From the NCBI GenBank assembly GCA_949482135.1, contig CASYFC010000002.1, positions 124,001-188,000 of the forward strand: 64,000 nt of DNA, given 5' to 3'. The notes below the pieces were generated by a model. The model was not told the DNA's origin. It did not search any database and was given only the letters and a program-made list of their open reading frames with translations. The DNA comes from an uncultured Clostridia bacterium (GTDB taxonomy: Bacteria; Bacillota; Clostridia; TANB77; CAG-508). Made by a program: the position numbers and the translations under genes. The first letter of the stretch is position 1. Each line of letters begins with the position of its first letter. Shown one piece after another: positions 45,284 to 54,203 of the stretch.

Positions 45284-45294
45284 TTACCCAACAA
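45284..45294. promoter_or_regulatory. Candidate integrase arm-type site, element 2 right end
   Basis: TTACCCAACAA, 40 bp from the right att core. Confidence 0.6.
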
Positions 45295-45333
45295 AACACT
45301 AAAAAGATTTGATATATCAACTATGTTTTTGAA

Positions 45334-45345
45334 TACCCGCTCCAA
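45334..45345. repeat. att core, right (attR of element 2)
   Basis: TACCCGCTCCAA followed by AAAAGGTGTTTTAGCCTTTA and a T tract, evidently the displaced original terminator of the target tRNA-Gly gene. Confidence 0.9.
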
Positions 45346-45392
45346 AAAGGTGTTTTAGCCTTTATTTTTTTGACTGATAGTATACATAAAAT

Positions 45393-45421
45393 TTGACCCA
45401 ACCATTCATGTATGATATAAT
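45393..45421 (+). promoter_or_regulatory. Promoter of the 45509-45900 islet operon
   Basis: TTGACC at 45393 and TATAAT at 45416 with a 17-bp spacer; TACATAAAAT lies immediately upstream of the -35. The leader contains a 7-bp perfect hairpin TTCGAGG/CCTCGAA at 45460-45483, just before the AGGAGG ribosome site. Confidence 0.75.
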
Positions 45422-45508
45422 AGTATGAATTGGAAACTTTTAAATGCTTGAGAAATAATTTCGAGGGCATATATGTCCTCGAATAGGAAGTCTAAGGAGG
45501 ACAAACAT

Positions 45509-45832
45509 ATGACATTTTTACGGAGATTAGCACAGGTTATTGAAGATTTGCGAACCATAGGTGTAATATCAAAAGAAGATGAAGTATCTATACCATATAT
45601 TCCTTCAGAAAAACCAAAAGATATTGTGGTTTCTATCAAATTTCGAATTGAAGAACATGATAGGTGGGGATTGTCTAAAGAAAGAATGAATTTGAATAAA
45701 GAGTTAACTAAAAAATTCATTTCAGAAGAGTTTTTCGATTGTAGATATACTGTACTAGAGTGTTTGTGTGAAGAAAATGAAATTAAGTTTTATTTTTTTG
45801 AAACAGAACCAGTTACAAATAAAAACACCTAG
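45509..45832 (+). CDS. Small protein of unknown function upstream of MYG1-like gene
   Basis: Start at ATG 45509, 8-9 nt after AAGGAGG; the longer frame from 45473 begins inside the leader hairpin. The 107-residue product has an N-terminal helix (FLRRLAQVIEDLRTIGVISK), then a beta-rich part (DIVVSIKFRIEEHDRWGLSK, YTVLECLCEENEIKFYFFE). No family recognised. It is the first chromosomal gene after attR, and codon use is less AT-rich than in element 2. Confidence 0.7.
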   Translation: MTFLRRLAQVIEDLRTIGVISKEDEVSIPYIPSEKPKDIVVSIKFRIEEHDRWGLSKERMNLNKELTKKFISEEFFDCRYTVLECLCEENEIKFYFFETEPVTNKNT

Positions 45833-45899
45833 TAACATTATATGAGAAACAAAGTATATTTTGTAACTAATAACCCGAACACAATAAAGGAGAGCTAAA

Positions 45900-46835
45900 A
45901 TGATTAAAGGTATAGGTCAAACAGCAAATTCAAAGTGTGCATTAAACTTTGGAACACATAGTGATGTGTTCCATTGTGATGATGTGACAGGAACGGCAAT
46001 TTTTGAGATGGCTTTTATGGATAAGGATATCTATGTTATCCGGACAAAAGATGCTCAGGAATTAAATAAACTCGATGTCGTAATAGACATTGGAGGAGGA
46101 GAACTTGATCATCATATGGCTGGCTTCAATGTTTGCAGAACTACTGGAGAAAAATATGCCAGTGCGGGTTTGGTGTGGAAAAAGTTTGGAGAACTTGCTA
46201 TTAAAAATGTTATGATCGAAAACGGGATGGATATCACTGAGAAAGAAATAGGAATTGTAAAGGATCAGATTGATAGAGAAATCATCGTTTTTGTGGACAT
46301 GGAAGATAATGGAGAAAAGGTGAGTAATCATGTACTTAGTTTTGTTACTCAATTTCTTCCAACTTGGTTGGAAAATCCGGATTATGATGTGGCTTTTCTG
46401 AGGGTGGAGAAACTTGTGTATGATATTTTGAAGGAATACATTAAAAATAAGATTACACAGTTTCCTACCAAAAAAGAGTTACAAAAAAGGTACAGCAGCA
46501 TTGAGGTCGGAATCTTAGAGATTCCAGCACAGAGAATGCAGTGGCTTGAAGAAATTTTAAACTATAATGAAAGCCATAATAATGCTGTGAAATTTGTGAT
46601 ATTTCCATACCCGGCAGGTGGCTGGGCTGCACATTGTGTTCCACCATCAATGAAGGACAAATTTAAACAACTTGTTCCATTTCCAAAAGAATGGGCGGGT
46701 GGAAACAAAAATACTCTGCCTACAATTTCTGGTATTACTGATGCAATATTTTGCCATAATGGAAGATTTTTTGCAAGAGCAGAAAGCAGACAGTCTGTTA
46801 TAAAAATGTGTAGAATAGCAATGAATTTGATCTAA
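45900..46835 (+). CDS. MYG1-family (DHH-like) metal-dependent hydrolase/exonuclease
   Basis: 311 residues with the MYG1/UPF0160 hallmarks: THSDVFHCDDV near residue 20 (His/Asp metal ligands), VVIDIGGGELDHHMAGF near 60, and GGWAAHCVPPSM near 238. Eukaryotic MYG1 is a 3'-5' RNA exonuclease, and bacterial homologs are expected to act on RNA or nucleotides. It probably shares a transcript with the 45509 gene (67-bp gap) and ends in a strong terminator. Confidence 0.88.
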   Translation: MIKGIGQTANSKCALNFGTHSDVFHCDDVTGTAIFEMAFMDKDIYVIRTKDAQELNKLDVVIDIGGGELDHHMAGFNVCRTTGEKYASAGLVWKKFGELAIKNVMIENGMDITEKEIGIVKDQIDREIIVFVDMEDNGEKVSNHVLSFVTQFLPTWLENPDYDVAFLRVEKLVYDILKEYIKNKITQFPTKKELQKRYSSIEVGILEIPAQRMQWLEEILNYNESHNNAVKFVIFPYPAGGWAAHCVPPSMKDKFKQLVPFPKEWAGGNKNTLPTISGITDAIFCHNGRFFARAESRQSVIKMCRIAMNLI

Positions 46836-46860
46836 ACTATGAAATAATCAATGTAAAATG

Positions 46861-46897
46861 GAAACAAGAGGGTGATATTTTGCCCTCTTGTTTTCTC
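46861..46897. terminator. Terminator between the MYG1-like gene and the convergent gene
   Basis: GAAACAAGAGGG and CCCTCTTGTTTTC pair over 11 bp, with T residues on the plus strand. Confidence 0.87.
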
Positions 46898-47643
46898 TAT
46901 TTTATTTCTTTAAAACCATTTCTACTCCAGAGCCAAAGCGGAGTATGAATATCAATAGGCTTATAATTGGTACTTTCAAGTAATTTATTCCATTTATCTA
47001 TAACAATTAATTGAACATTATTAGAATTAAATTCATTATCATTAATTAGTCCTAGCTTATGAGTTGCTTTACACACATGAGTATCAGGAGCAACTGTTAA
47101 ATTTTCAATATTTTTATATTTTCGATCAGTATATTGATAGATTACATATAGCCAATAATTGCATATTTTAGTTCCAGAAAGATAAGGAAACACTTTTTTG
47201 TTTTCTTTTTGAATAAAAGATTTTATTTTTTCAACATCATTATCTAAATTATCAAATAATTTTCTAATATCTCCATCAAATAAATTTATGAATGTATTAC
47301 ACAGAGAAATCCATATTTCAGTTTGTTTTTGCTTTTGAAGAGCAACTTTGTATTTTGTTAGTGCATATTGAACTTCAACAAAAGTTTTTTCTAAACATAA
47401 TTTGGGATTAAAAACAAATCTTGTTTCATTATCATTATAAGTTTTTAATGCACCTTCCCATAGCTTATAAGAATTTCTTTGATAATTAAGAGCCATTGGT
47501 AATGTAAAATATAAGTAATTTTCTAAAGAACTTTTTTCTAAATTTGGATTGGCGTCTTCAGGCATTATTTCTCCACCAAGCTCACCATTTTTATACATTG
47601 ATATTAGCTTTTTAACATTATTTAAAGTTTTTTCTTTATTCAT
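46897..47643 (-). CDS. Uncharacterised protein with an HhH-GPD-like motif
   Basis: 248 residues, helical and soluble. The segment LTVAPDTHVCKATHKLGLIN (about 178-197) resembles the (V)DTHVxRxxxRLGL motif of HhH-GPD DNA glycosylases, which contains the catalytic Asp, and PYLSGTKICNYWLY before it could be a degenerate hairpin region. The C-terminal PIDIHTPLWLWSRNG resembles no domain I know. A nucleic-acid-related role is tentative. It has AT-rich codons typical of the host. Confidence 0.65.
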   Translation of the reverse strand: MNKEKTLNNVKKLISMYKNGELGGEIMPEDANPNLEKSSLENYLYFTLPMALNYQRNSYKLWEGALKTYNDNETRFVFNPKLCLEKTFVEVQYALTKYKVALQKQKQTEIWISLCNTFINLFDGDIRKLFDNLDNDVEKIKSFIQKENKKVFPYLSGTKICNYWLYVIYQYTDRKYKNIENLTVAPDTHVCKATHKLGLINDNEFNSNNVQLIVIDKWNKLLESTNYKPIDIHTPLWLWSRNGFKEIK

Positions 47644-47756
47644 AATTTAGACTCCATTTAACAATTTATTAGTTACATTATAACATATAAAACCAATAGC
47701 GTTGCTATTAGTTCTCAAAAAATGATATAATATAATTTGTAAAAGGAGTATAAGTA

Positions 47757-49499
47757 ATGAAAGAAACAATCAAAAATATAAAAAAAGTATATGAATATGG
47801 AAAAGAATATAAAAAGAATCTAATTGAAATGATTATTGCAGTTATAAGTAGTACCATAATAGGTATTGTAGTACCTTTATTAACAGCAAAACAAATAATT
47901 TATTTTACATCTAACTTGTGGAAACAATTAATAATTATTTCTCTTGTTATTTTTGGAGTTCAAGCATATATAAGTTTTGCGGCAATGTTTTTTACAAGAA
48001 GAAATAGCCATTATTTTCAAAGAGGAACAATGAAAAATCTTCAAATGAAACTTGGAAAAGAAATTTTGAAAATAAGTCAGAATGATTTGGAAAGTAATTC
48101 ATCAGGTATGTTTATTCAAAGAATTGTTAATGATACAGAAAAAATGTCAAATTTTATTGGTTGGGGGGGATTAGAGCATTTAAGACATATTCTTGCTAAT
48201 GTTGGAGCCTTGTTTGCAACACTTATTATTAATAGAGAAGTTTTCTTGTATTATTTAGTTGTTTCAATTATTTTAACTATTTTATATGATCAAAAAACTA
48301 AACAAAAAGGAAAAAAAGATAAACAATTTCGTAATCAAACAGAAAAAGTGTCAAGCCTTGTGGGAGAACTAGTTCGAGGGGTAAGAGATATAAAAATGTT
48401 AAATGCCAAAGATAGTTTTATGGAAAAGTTAGATGAAAATATAACTGAGCAAAATCAAAAAAGATTTGAAATGGCAAAAGTAAATATGATTTACACATAT
48501 ATAATTGATACTTTAAAATGTGTATTTGAATTAGGGTTAGTTATATTATTAATTTATCTTGTGAAAAATAATACAATTACTATAGCAATTGCAATTGCTT
48601 TATTTAATTATAAATCAGGAATTATGAAACTTGTAATGGAACATATATCTGGTTTTTTAGATCTTGCAAAAGATTTTAATATATCTTGTGATAGAGTATT
48701 TAGTATAATTGATAATGAAAACTTTTCTAAAGAAAAATTTGGAGATAACCATTTAGATAAAGTTTTTGGAAATCTTAAATTTAAAAATGTTAAGTTTGGA
48801 TATAATAAAGATAAATTAATATTGGATAATATAAATTTTAAAATAGATGCAGGAAAAATGATTGGTATTGTTGGAAAAAGTGGTGCTGGAAAAACAACAA
48901 TATTTAATTTGTTGTGTAAAATGTATTCTGCAAAGAATGGTGAAATTTTAATCGAAAATGAGAATATTGAAAATTTAGATGAACAATCTATTAGAGGAAA
49001 TATAACAATTATTAGTCAAAATCCATATATTTTTAATTTAAGTATCAGAGATAATTTAAAACTAGTAAAAGAAAATTTAACGGAAGATGAAATGATTGAA
49101 GCTTGTAAGATTGCTTGCTTAGATGATTTTATCGAGACTTTGCCTAATAAATATGATACAGTTTTAGGAGAAGGTGGCATAATTTTATCAGGTGGACAAA
49201 AACAAAGACTTGCTATTGCGAGAGCTTTTGTTCAAAAAACAAAAATTATTTTATTTGATGAAGCAACAAGTAGCTTAGATAATGAAACACAAGCTGAAAT
49301 TCAAAAAGCTATTAGTAATTTGAAAGATAATTATACAATTTTAATAATAGCTCATAGATTATCTACAATAGTTAATTGTGATAAAATTATGTTACTTGAT
49401 GGCGGAAAAATTGTAGATGAAGGAAATCATAAAGAATTATTGAGTAGAAATATTATATATCAGACATTGTATAAAAAGGAAATTGTTGAACAGAACTAA
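47757..49499 (+). CDS. ABC exporter (fused membrane and ATPase domains)
   Basis: 580 residues. Six membrane helices in the first ~310 form a type-1 exporter domain, followed by the nucleotide-binding domain with Walker A GKSGAGKTT near residue 373, signature LSGGQKQRLAIARAF near 477, Walker B ILFDEATSSLDNE near 498 and the H-loop IIAHRLSTI. It would act as a homodimer exporting lipid, peptide or drug substrates. It is monocistronic, and nothing adjacent indicates the substrate. Confidence 0.94.
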   Translation: MKETIKNIKKVYEYGKEYKKNLIEMIIAVISSTIIGIVVPLLTAKQIIYFTSNLWKQLIIISLVIFGVQAYISFAAMFFTRRNSHYFQRGTMKNLQMKLGKEILKISQNDLESNSSGMFIQRIVNDTEKMSNFIGWGGLEHLRHILANVGALFATLIINREVFLYYLVVSIILTILYDQKTKQKGKKDKQFRNQTEKVSSLVGELVRGVRDIKMLNAKDSFMEKLDENITEQNQKRFEMAKVNMIYTYIIDTLKCVFELGLVILLIYLVKNNTITIAIAIALFNYKSGIMKLVMEHISGFLDLAKDFNISCDRVFSIIDNENFSKEKFGDNHLDKVFGNLKFKNVKFGYNKDKLILDNINFKIDAGKMIGIVGKSGAGKTTIFNLLCKMYSAKNGEILIENENIENLDEQSIRGNITIISQNPYIFNLSIRDNLKLVKENLTEDEMIEACKIACLDDFIETLPNKYDTVLGEGGIILSGGQKQRLAIARAFVQKTKIILFDEATSSLDNETQAEIQKAISNLKDNYTILIIAHRLSTIVNCDKIMLLDGGKIVDEGNHKELLSRNIIYQTLYKKEIVEQN

Positions 49500-49508
49500 G
49501 TTTATAAT

Positions 49509-49538
49509 TTGACAGTTACATAAAATTTATGATAAAAT
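49509..49538 (+). promoter_or_regulatory. Promoter of the islet gene at 49572
   Basis: TTGACA at 49509 and TAAAAT at 49533 with an 18-bp spacer containing TTACATAAAAT, the inverse of the ATTTTATGTAA element. Confidence 0.65.
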
Positions 49539-49571
49539 GCGAAAATCAAAAACCTAAGGAGGTATTACATT

Positions 49572-49901
49572 ATGGAAAAAAGTTGCTTAGAAAGGTATGA
49601 TGAGATTTTTTTTGACAAAGAGCGGATAAGTCTGTTAGTAGACGAATTACTATTGAAAGGAAGTATTTTAACAGTTAAGGCACTTGATGCTGTTATGTGT
49701 GGATACATTCATTTCAGATTTCGTCAATTGTCATGGGATTATCCAATGTCAATTTCTATAACAATAGACTTAGGCACTGTTAAACTTGGAAGTGCTGAAC
49801 CAAGTTATTTTCTTGAAAGAATAAAATATATCGCATCAGAATTGAAATTGACATCTACTATCCAAATGGCTAATAACAAAATATACATTTCTTTGTACTG
49901 A
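49572..49901 (+). CDS. Small protein of unknown function (islet gene)
   Basis: 109 residues with a helical N-terminal half (ERISLLVDELLLKGSILTVK) and a beta-rich second half (MSISITIDLGTVKLGSAEPS). No family recognised. It has its own promoter, an AAGGAGG ribosome site 9 nt from the ATG and its own terminator. Codon use is less AT-rich than in the ABC gene upstream and rex downstream. Confidence 0.7.
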   Translation: MEKSCLERYDEIFFDKERISLLVDELLLKGSILTVKALDAVMCGYIHFRFRQLSWDYPMSISITIDLGTVKLGSAEPSYFLERIKYIASELKLTSTIQMANNKIYISLY

Positions 49902-49972
49902 TGTACTTATTACTAATTAGTGAAAGGAAAAAGGTAATTAAATTTTAAAATAAAAATTGCTGAAAAAACTGC

Positions 49973-50007
49973 TGTAGTTTACTATAGCAGTTTTTTTATT
50001 TTATAAT
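49973..50007 (+). terminator. Terminator after the islet gene at 49572
   Basis: AAAAAACTGCT and AGCAGTTTTTTT enclose a nested TAGTTTACTA. Confidence 0.9.
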
Positions 50008-50039
50008 TATAAAAAAATTAAAATTAATTAAAATAACTA

Positions 50040-50090
50040 TTGAAATTAGAATAAGTATATGGTAATATTTATTCGATAAAAAAATATCGA
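50040..50090 (+). promoter_or_regulatory. Promoter and leader inverted repeat of rex
   Basis: TTGAAA at 50040 and TAATAT at 50063 are 17 bp apart. TCGATA at 50073-50078 and TATCGA at 50085-50090 form an inverted repeat directly before the GAGGTG ribosome site. It does not match the usual Rex operator TTGTTAANNNNTTAACAA, so its role is open. Confidence 0.5.
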
Positions 50091-50099
50091 GGTGACATA

Positions 50100-50720
50100 A
50101 TGAAAAAAGAATATATATCACAAGCAACATTAAAAAGGTTACCACAATATCTTAGAATTATAAAAGACAAGAAAAATGAAGATGTAAAAAATATATCATC
50201 AACTGAAATTGCAACAATTTTAAGATTAAATCCAATTCAGGTAAGAAAAGATTTAGCATTAGTTAGTAGAGCTGATGGAAAACCAGGAGTTGGGTTTAAT
50301 ATCCAGGAACTAATACAAGATTTAGAAGAAGTTTTAAATTTGAATAATATAACAGATGCAGTAATTGTTGGAGCAGGTAAATTAGGGCAAGCATTATTAA
50401 ATTATAATGGTTTTGAAAATAACTTGAATATTTTAAAGGCGTTTGATAATGATAAAAATAAGTGTGATAATAAAAGAATATATTTTATAGACGAAATGGA
50501 AACACAAATAATTGAAAATAATGTTCAAATTGGAATTATAACAGTACCTAAAGAAAATGCACAAAATGTATGTGATATAATGATTAAATCTGGAATAAAG
50601 GCGATATGGAATTTTGCACCAATTAATTTGAAAGTACCAGAAAATATTGCAGTAAAAAATGAAGATTTATCAACTTCATTAGTAATATTATTAAAAAAAT
50701 TAAAAGAAAAAGGTGTATAA
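50100..50720 (+). CDS. rex: Redox-sensing transcriptional repressor Rex
   Basis: 206 residues. The N-terminal winged helix carries the Rex pattern (LKRLPQYLRIIK, SSTEIATILRLNPIQVRKDL) and the Rossmann domain carries VGAGKLGQALLNY. Rex senses NADH/NAD+ and represses fermentation genes. It directly precedes adhE, a classical Rex target, with only 50 bp between, so redox control of this operon is likely. Confidence 0.95.
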   Translation: MKKEYISQATLKRLPQYLRIIKDKKNEDVKNISSTEIATILRLNPIQVRKDLALVSRADGKPGVGFNIQELIQDLEEVLNLNNITDAVIVGAGKLGQALLNYNGFENNLNILKAFDNDKNKCDNKRIYFIDEMETQIIENNVQIGIITVPKENAQNVCDIMIKSGIKAIWNFAPINLKVPENIAVKNEDLSTSLVILLKKLKEKGV

Positions 50721-50770
50721 AAAGTCAATAAATTTATTTAATATAAATAAAAATATCAAGGAGGAAAAAA

Positions 50771-53380
50771 ATGAGTAAAGAATACGAATTCGTTGACAGT
50801 ATGGAGAATTTGCAAAATTTAATTACAAATGTAAAAAAAGCTCAAAAGGAATTTGCTAAGTTCTCACAAGAACAAGTAGACAAAATATTTTTAGCAGCAG
50901 CAATTGCTGCAAACAAGGCTAGAATACCTCTAGCAAAAATGGCAGTAGAAGAAACTGGAATGGGAGTTGTAGAAGATAAAGTAATAAAAAATAATTATGC
51001 AGCAGAATACATCTATAATCAATATAAAGATGTAAAAACTTGTGGAGTTATTGAAGAAGATGAATCTTATGGAATTAAAAAAATTGCAGAACCAATTGGA
51101 TTAATTGCAGCAGTTATACCAACAACAAATCCAACATCAACAGCAATTTTTAAAACTTTAATTTCTTTAAAAACAAGAAATGGAATTATAATAAGTCCAC
51201 ATCCAAGAGCAAAAAAATCAACAATAGAGGCAGCAAAAATAGTATTAGAAGCAGCAGTAGAAGCTGGTGCACCAGAAGGAATTATTGGATGGATTGATGT
51301 ACCATCACTAGAATTTACAAATACATTAATGCAAACAGCAGATACAATTTTAGCAACAGGTGGACCAGGTATGGTAAAATCTGCTTATTCTAGTGGAAAA
51401 CCAGCTCTTGGAGTTGGTGCAGGAAATACACCTGCAATTATAGATGAATCAGCAGACATAATTTTAGCAGTAAATTCTATAATACATTCAAAAACATTTG
51501 ATAATGGTATGATTTGTGCATCTGAACAATCTGTAATTGCTTTAGATTCAGTTTATGATAAAGTAAGAGCAGAATTTGAAAAAAGGGGATGTTATTTCCT
51601 AAATGCAGAAGAAACAGAAAAAGTAAGAAAAACAATAATTATAAATGGTGCATTAAATGCTAAAATAGTAGGACAAAAAGCTCATACTATAGCAAAACTT
51701 GCTGATGTAGAAGTTCCAGAAAATGCAAAAATATTAATAGGTGAAGTTAAATCGGTTGAACTATCTGAAGAATTTGCCCATGAGAAATTATCACCAGTTT
51801 TGGCTATGTATAGAGCAAAAGATTTTGATGATGCAGTTGAAAAAGCAGCACATTTAATTGAAGATGGTGGACTTGGTCATACTTCATCACTTTATATAAA
51901 TACTATTACAGAAAAAGAAAAAATGGAAAAATTTTATAACAATATGAAAACTTGTAGAGTATTAATAAATACACCATCATCACAAGGTGGAATTGGTGAT
52001 TTATATAACTTTAAACTTGCTCCATCTTTAACACTTGGATGTGGTTCTTGGGGTGGAAACTCAGTCTCAGAAAACGTAGGAATTAAACATTTATTAAATA
52101 TAAAAACAGTAGCTGAAAGGAGAGAAAACATGCTATGGTTTAGAGCGCCTGAAAAGGTATATATTAAAAGAGGATGTTTACCAGTTGCCTTAGAAGAATT
52201 AAAAAATGTAATTGGTAAAAAGAAAGTATTTATAGTAACAGATACATTTTTATTTGAAAATGGATACACAAAAGTTGTAACAGATAAATTAGATGAAATG
52301 GGAATTGCACATACAACATTCTCAAATGTTGCTCCAGATCCAACACTTGCATGTGCGATAGAAGGAACAAAAGCAATGAATAGTTTTAAACCAGATTGCA
52401 TTATAGCAATTGGTGGTGGTTCAGCAATGGATGCTGCTAAAATTATGTGGGTAATGTATGAACATCCAGAAGTAGACTTTATGGATATGGCAATGAGATT
52501 TATGGATATTAGAAAAAGAGTTTACACATTCCCTAAGATGGGAGAAAAAGCATATTTTATAGCTGTTCCAACTTCAGCAGGTACAGGTTCAGAAGTAACA
52601 CCTTTTGCAGTTATTACAGATGAAAAAACAGGAACAAAATATCCTTTAGCAGACTATGAGTTATTACCTAAAATGGCAATAGTAGATGCAAATATGATGA
52701 TGAATGCTCCAAAAGGATTAACATCAGCTTCTGGTATAGATGCTGTAACACACGCATTAGAAGCAGTAGCTTCAATGATGGCAACAGAATATACAGATGC
52801 TTTAGCAATAGAAAGTTTAAAAAATATATTTAAGTATTTACCAAGAGCTTATGATAATGGTGCAAATGATCCTGAAGCAAGAGAAAAAATGGCAAATGCA
52901 GCAACAATGGCTGGTATGGCTTTTGCAAATGCATTTTTAGGAGTATGTCACTCAATGGCTCATAAATTAGGTTCATTCCATCACTTACCACATGGTGTAG
53001 CAAATGCCTTAATGATAAATATAGTATTAAGATTTAACTCAGCAGAAGTTCCAGTAAAAATGGGAACATTTCCACAATATGATCACCCACACACATTAGA
53101 AAGATATGCTAAGGTTTCAAGAGCTTTAGGATTTGGTGGAAATACAGATGAGGAAGCATTAGAAAATTTAATAAAAGCAATTGAAGAATTAAAAGAAAAA
53201 ATCGGAATCAAGAAAACAATTAAAGATTATGGTGTTGATGAAAAAGATTTCTTAGATAGATTAGATGAAATGACAGAGCAAGCATTTGATGATCAATGTA
53301 CAGGAGCTAATCCAAGATTACCACTTATGAGTGAAATTAAAGATATGTATTTAGAAGCATATTATGGAGGTGAAAGATAA
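50771..53380 (+). CDS. adhE: Bifunctional acetaldehyde-CoA/alcohol dehydrogenase AdhE
   Basis: 869 residues, full length. The N-terminal aldehyde dehydrogenase half has the catalytic Cys in NGMICASEQSVIAL near residue 246. The C-terminal iron-dependent alcohol dehydrogenase half has GGGSAMDAAKIMW near 548 and the metal-binding FLGVCHSMAHKLGSFHHLPH near 725. It converts acetyl-CoA to ethanol while reoxidising two NADH and often forms spirosomes. Presence next to rex indicates ethanol fermentation. The stop overlaps the ATG of the next gene by 1 nt. Confidence 0.97.
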   Translation: MSKEYEFVDSMENLQNLITNVKKAQKEFAKFSQEQVDKIFLAAAIAANKARIPLAKMAVEETGMGVVEDKVIKNNYAAEYIYNQYKDVKTCGVIEEDESYGIKKIAEPIGLIAAVIPTTNPTSTAIFKTLISLKTRNGIIISPHPRAKKSTIEAAKIVLEAAVEAGAPEGIIGWIDVPSLEFTNTLMQTADTILATGGPGMVKSAYSSGKPALGVGAGNTPAIIDESADIILAVNSIIHSKTFDNGMICASEQSVIALDSVYDKVRAEFEKRGCYFLNAEETEKVRKTIIINGALNAKIVGQKAHTIAKLADVEVPENAKILIGEVKSVELSEEFAHEKLSPVLAMYRAKDFDDAVEKAAHLIEDGGLGHTSSLYINTITEKEKMEKFYNNMKTCRVLINTPSSQGGIGDLYNFKLAPSLTLGCGSWGGNSVSENVGIKHLLNIKTVAERRENMLWFRAPEKVYIKRGCLPVALEELKNVIGKKKVFIVTDTFLFENGYTKVVTDKLDEMGIAHTTFSNVAPDPTLACAIEGTKAMNSFKPDCIIAIGGGSAMDAAKIMWVMYEHPEVDFMDMAMRFMDIRKRVYTFPKMGEKAYFIAVPTSAGTGSEVTPFAVITDEKTGTKYPLADYELLPKMAIVDANMMMNAPKGLTSASGIDAVTHALEAVASMMATEYTDALAIESLKNIFKYLPRAYDNGANDPEAREKMANAATMAGMAFANAFLGVCHSMAHKLGSFHHLPHGVANALMINIVLRFNSAEVPVKMGTFPQYDHPHTLERYAKVSRALGFGGNTDEEALENLIKAIEELKEKIGIKKTIKDYGVDEKDFLDRLDEMTEQAFDDQCTGANPRLPLMSEIKDMYLEAYYGGER

Positions 53381-54132
53381 TGGAATTAAATTTAGAAAAC
53401 CCAATAATGGAAAGAAAAACTAAAACAGTTTATAGAGATAATGATAAAACAATAAAATTATTTGTTGAAAATTATTCAAAAGGAAATATTTTAAACGAAG
53501 CTTTAAATCAAGCAAGAGTAGAAGAAGGTACTTCTTTAAATATTCCCAAACTTATTGCTGTAACTAAAGTGGGAAATAGATGGGCATTAGTTTCAGAACA
53601 TATTGAAGGTACACCTCTAGATAAATTAATGGCAGAACATCCAGAAAAAGAAGAAGAATATTTAACTAGATTTGTAGACATTCAACTTGAAATATTATCA
53701 AATAATGTTCCATTATTAAATAGAATGAAAGAAAAATATAGAAGAAAAATAAATGAAACAGATATTCATGATAATATAAAATATGAATTGTTACAAAGAT
53801 TAGAAGGAATGAAAAATCATACAAAATTATGTCATGGTGATTTTAATCCAAGTAATGTAATTATTAAAGATGATGGAACTGCATATATTATTGACTGGGC
53901 TCATGTTACAGTTGGAAATGCTTCAGCAGATAGTGCAAGAACATTTTTATTATTCTCAATGGATGGAAAAGATGATTTAGCTGAAAAATACTTAAATTTA
54001 TTTTCAGAAAAAAGTGGAATTGCAAAATCAAATATTCAAAGATGGGTTTCAATAGTTGCTGCTGCACAACTTTCTAGTAGTGAAAATAAGGAATTATTAA
54101 ATAAATGGATTGATGTGGTAGATTACGAATAA
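53380..54132 (+). CDS. Aminoglycoside/choline-type phosphotransferase family protein
   Basis: 250 residues with the kinase catalytic loop LCHGDFNPSNVIIKDDGT near residue 148 and the metal-binding IIDWAHVTVGNASAD near 168, typical of the APH/choline kinase fold. The substrate is not evident; such proteins phosphorylate aminoglycosides, choline, homoserine or other small molecules. Translational coupling to adhE (1-nt overlap) suggests a metabolic rather than a resistance role. Confidence 0.82.
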   Translation: MELNLENPIMERKTKTVYRDNDKTIKLFVENYSKGNILNEALNQARVEEGTSLNIPKLIAVTKVGNRWALVSEHIEGTPLDKLMAEHPEKEEEYLTRFVDIQLEILSNNVPLLNRMKEKYRRKINETDIHDNIKYELLQRLEGMKNHTKLCHGDFNPSNVIIKDDGTAYIIDWAHVTVGNASADSARTFLLFSMDGKDDLAEKYLNLFSEKSGIAKSNIQRWVSIVAAAQLSSSENKELLNKWIDVVDYE

Positions 54133-54133
54133 A

Positions 54134-54175
54134 AACAAAGAGAGCCTCCTAGGAACTAGGAGGCTCTCTTGTTTT
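54134..54175. terminator. Strong bidirectional terminator
   Basis: AGAGAGCCTCCTAG and CTAGGAGGCTCTCTT form a 14-bp stem with flanking A and T tracts. It ends the rex-adhE operon and the convergent minus-strand gene. Confidence 0.94.
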
Positions 54176-54203
54176 GCTTAAAAGCAGAAGATAGATTTTT
54201 TAT

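Larger units (their letters stand above)
37247..45345. mobile_element. Integrative mobilizable element 2 (8.1 kb), tandem with element 1
   Basis: Bounded by the 12-bp core at 37247-37258 and 45334-45345. It encodes an ATPase/STAS-like/membrane trio (+), a Tn916-like integrase and a MobV relaxase (-), an oriT, an AraC-type regulator operon (+), a type I toxin-antitoxin locus and an orphan type III antitoxin RNA. No excisionase and no conjugation genes are seen. Confidence 0.87.

Noticed and set aside
50040-50100. Rex operator upstream of rex
   Set aside because: The inverted repeat TCGATA-N6-TATCGA does not fit the known Rex consensus; recorded only as an inverted repeat.
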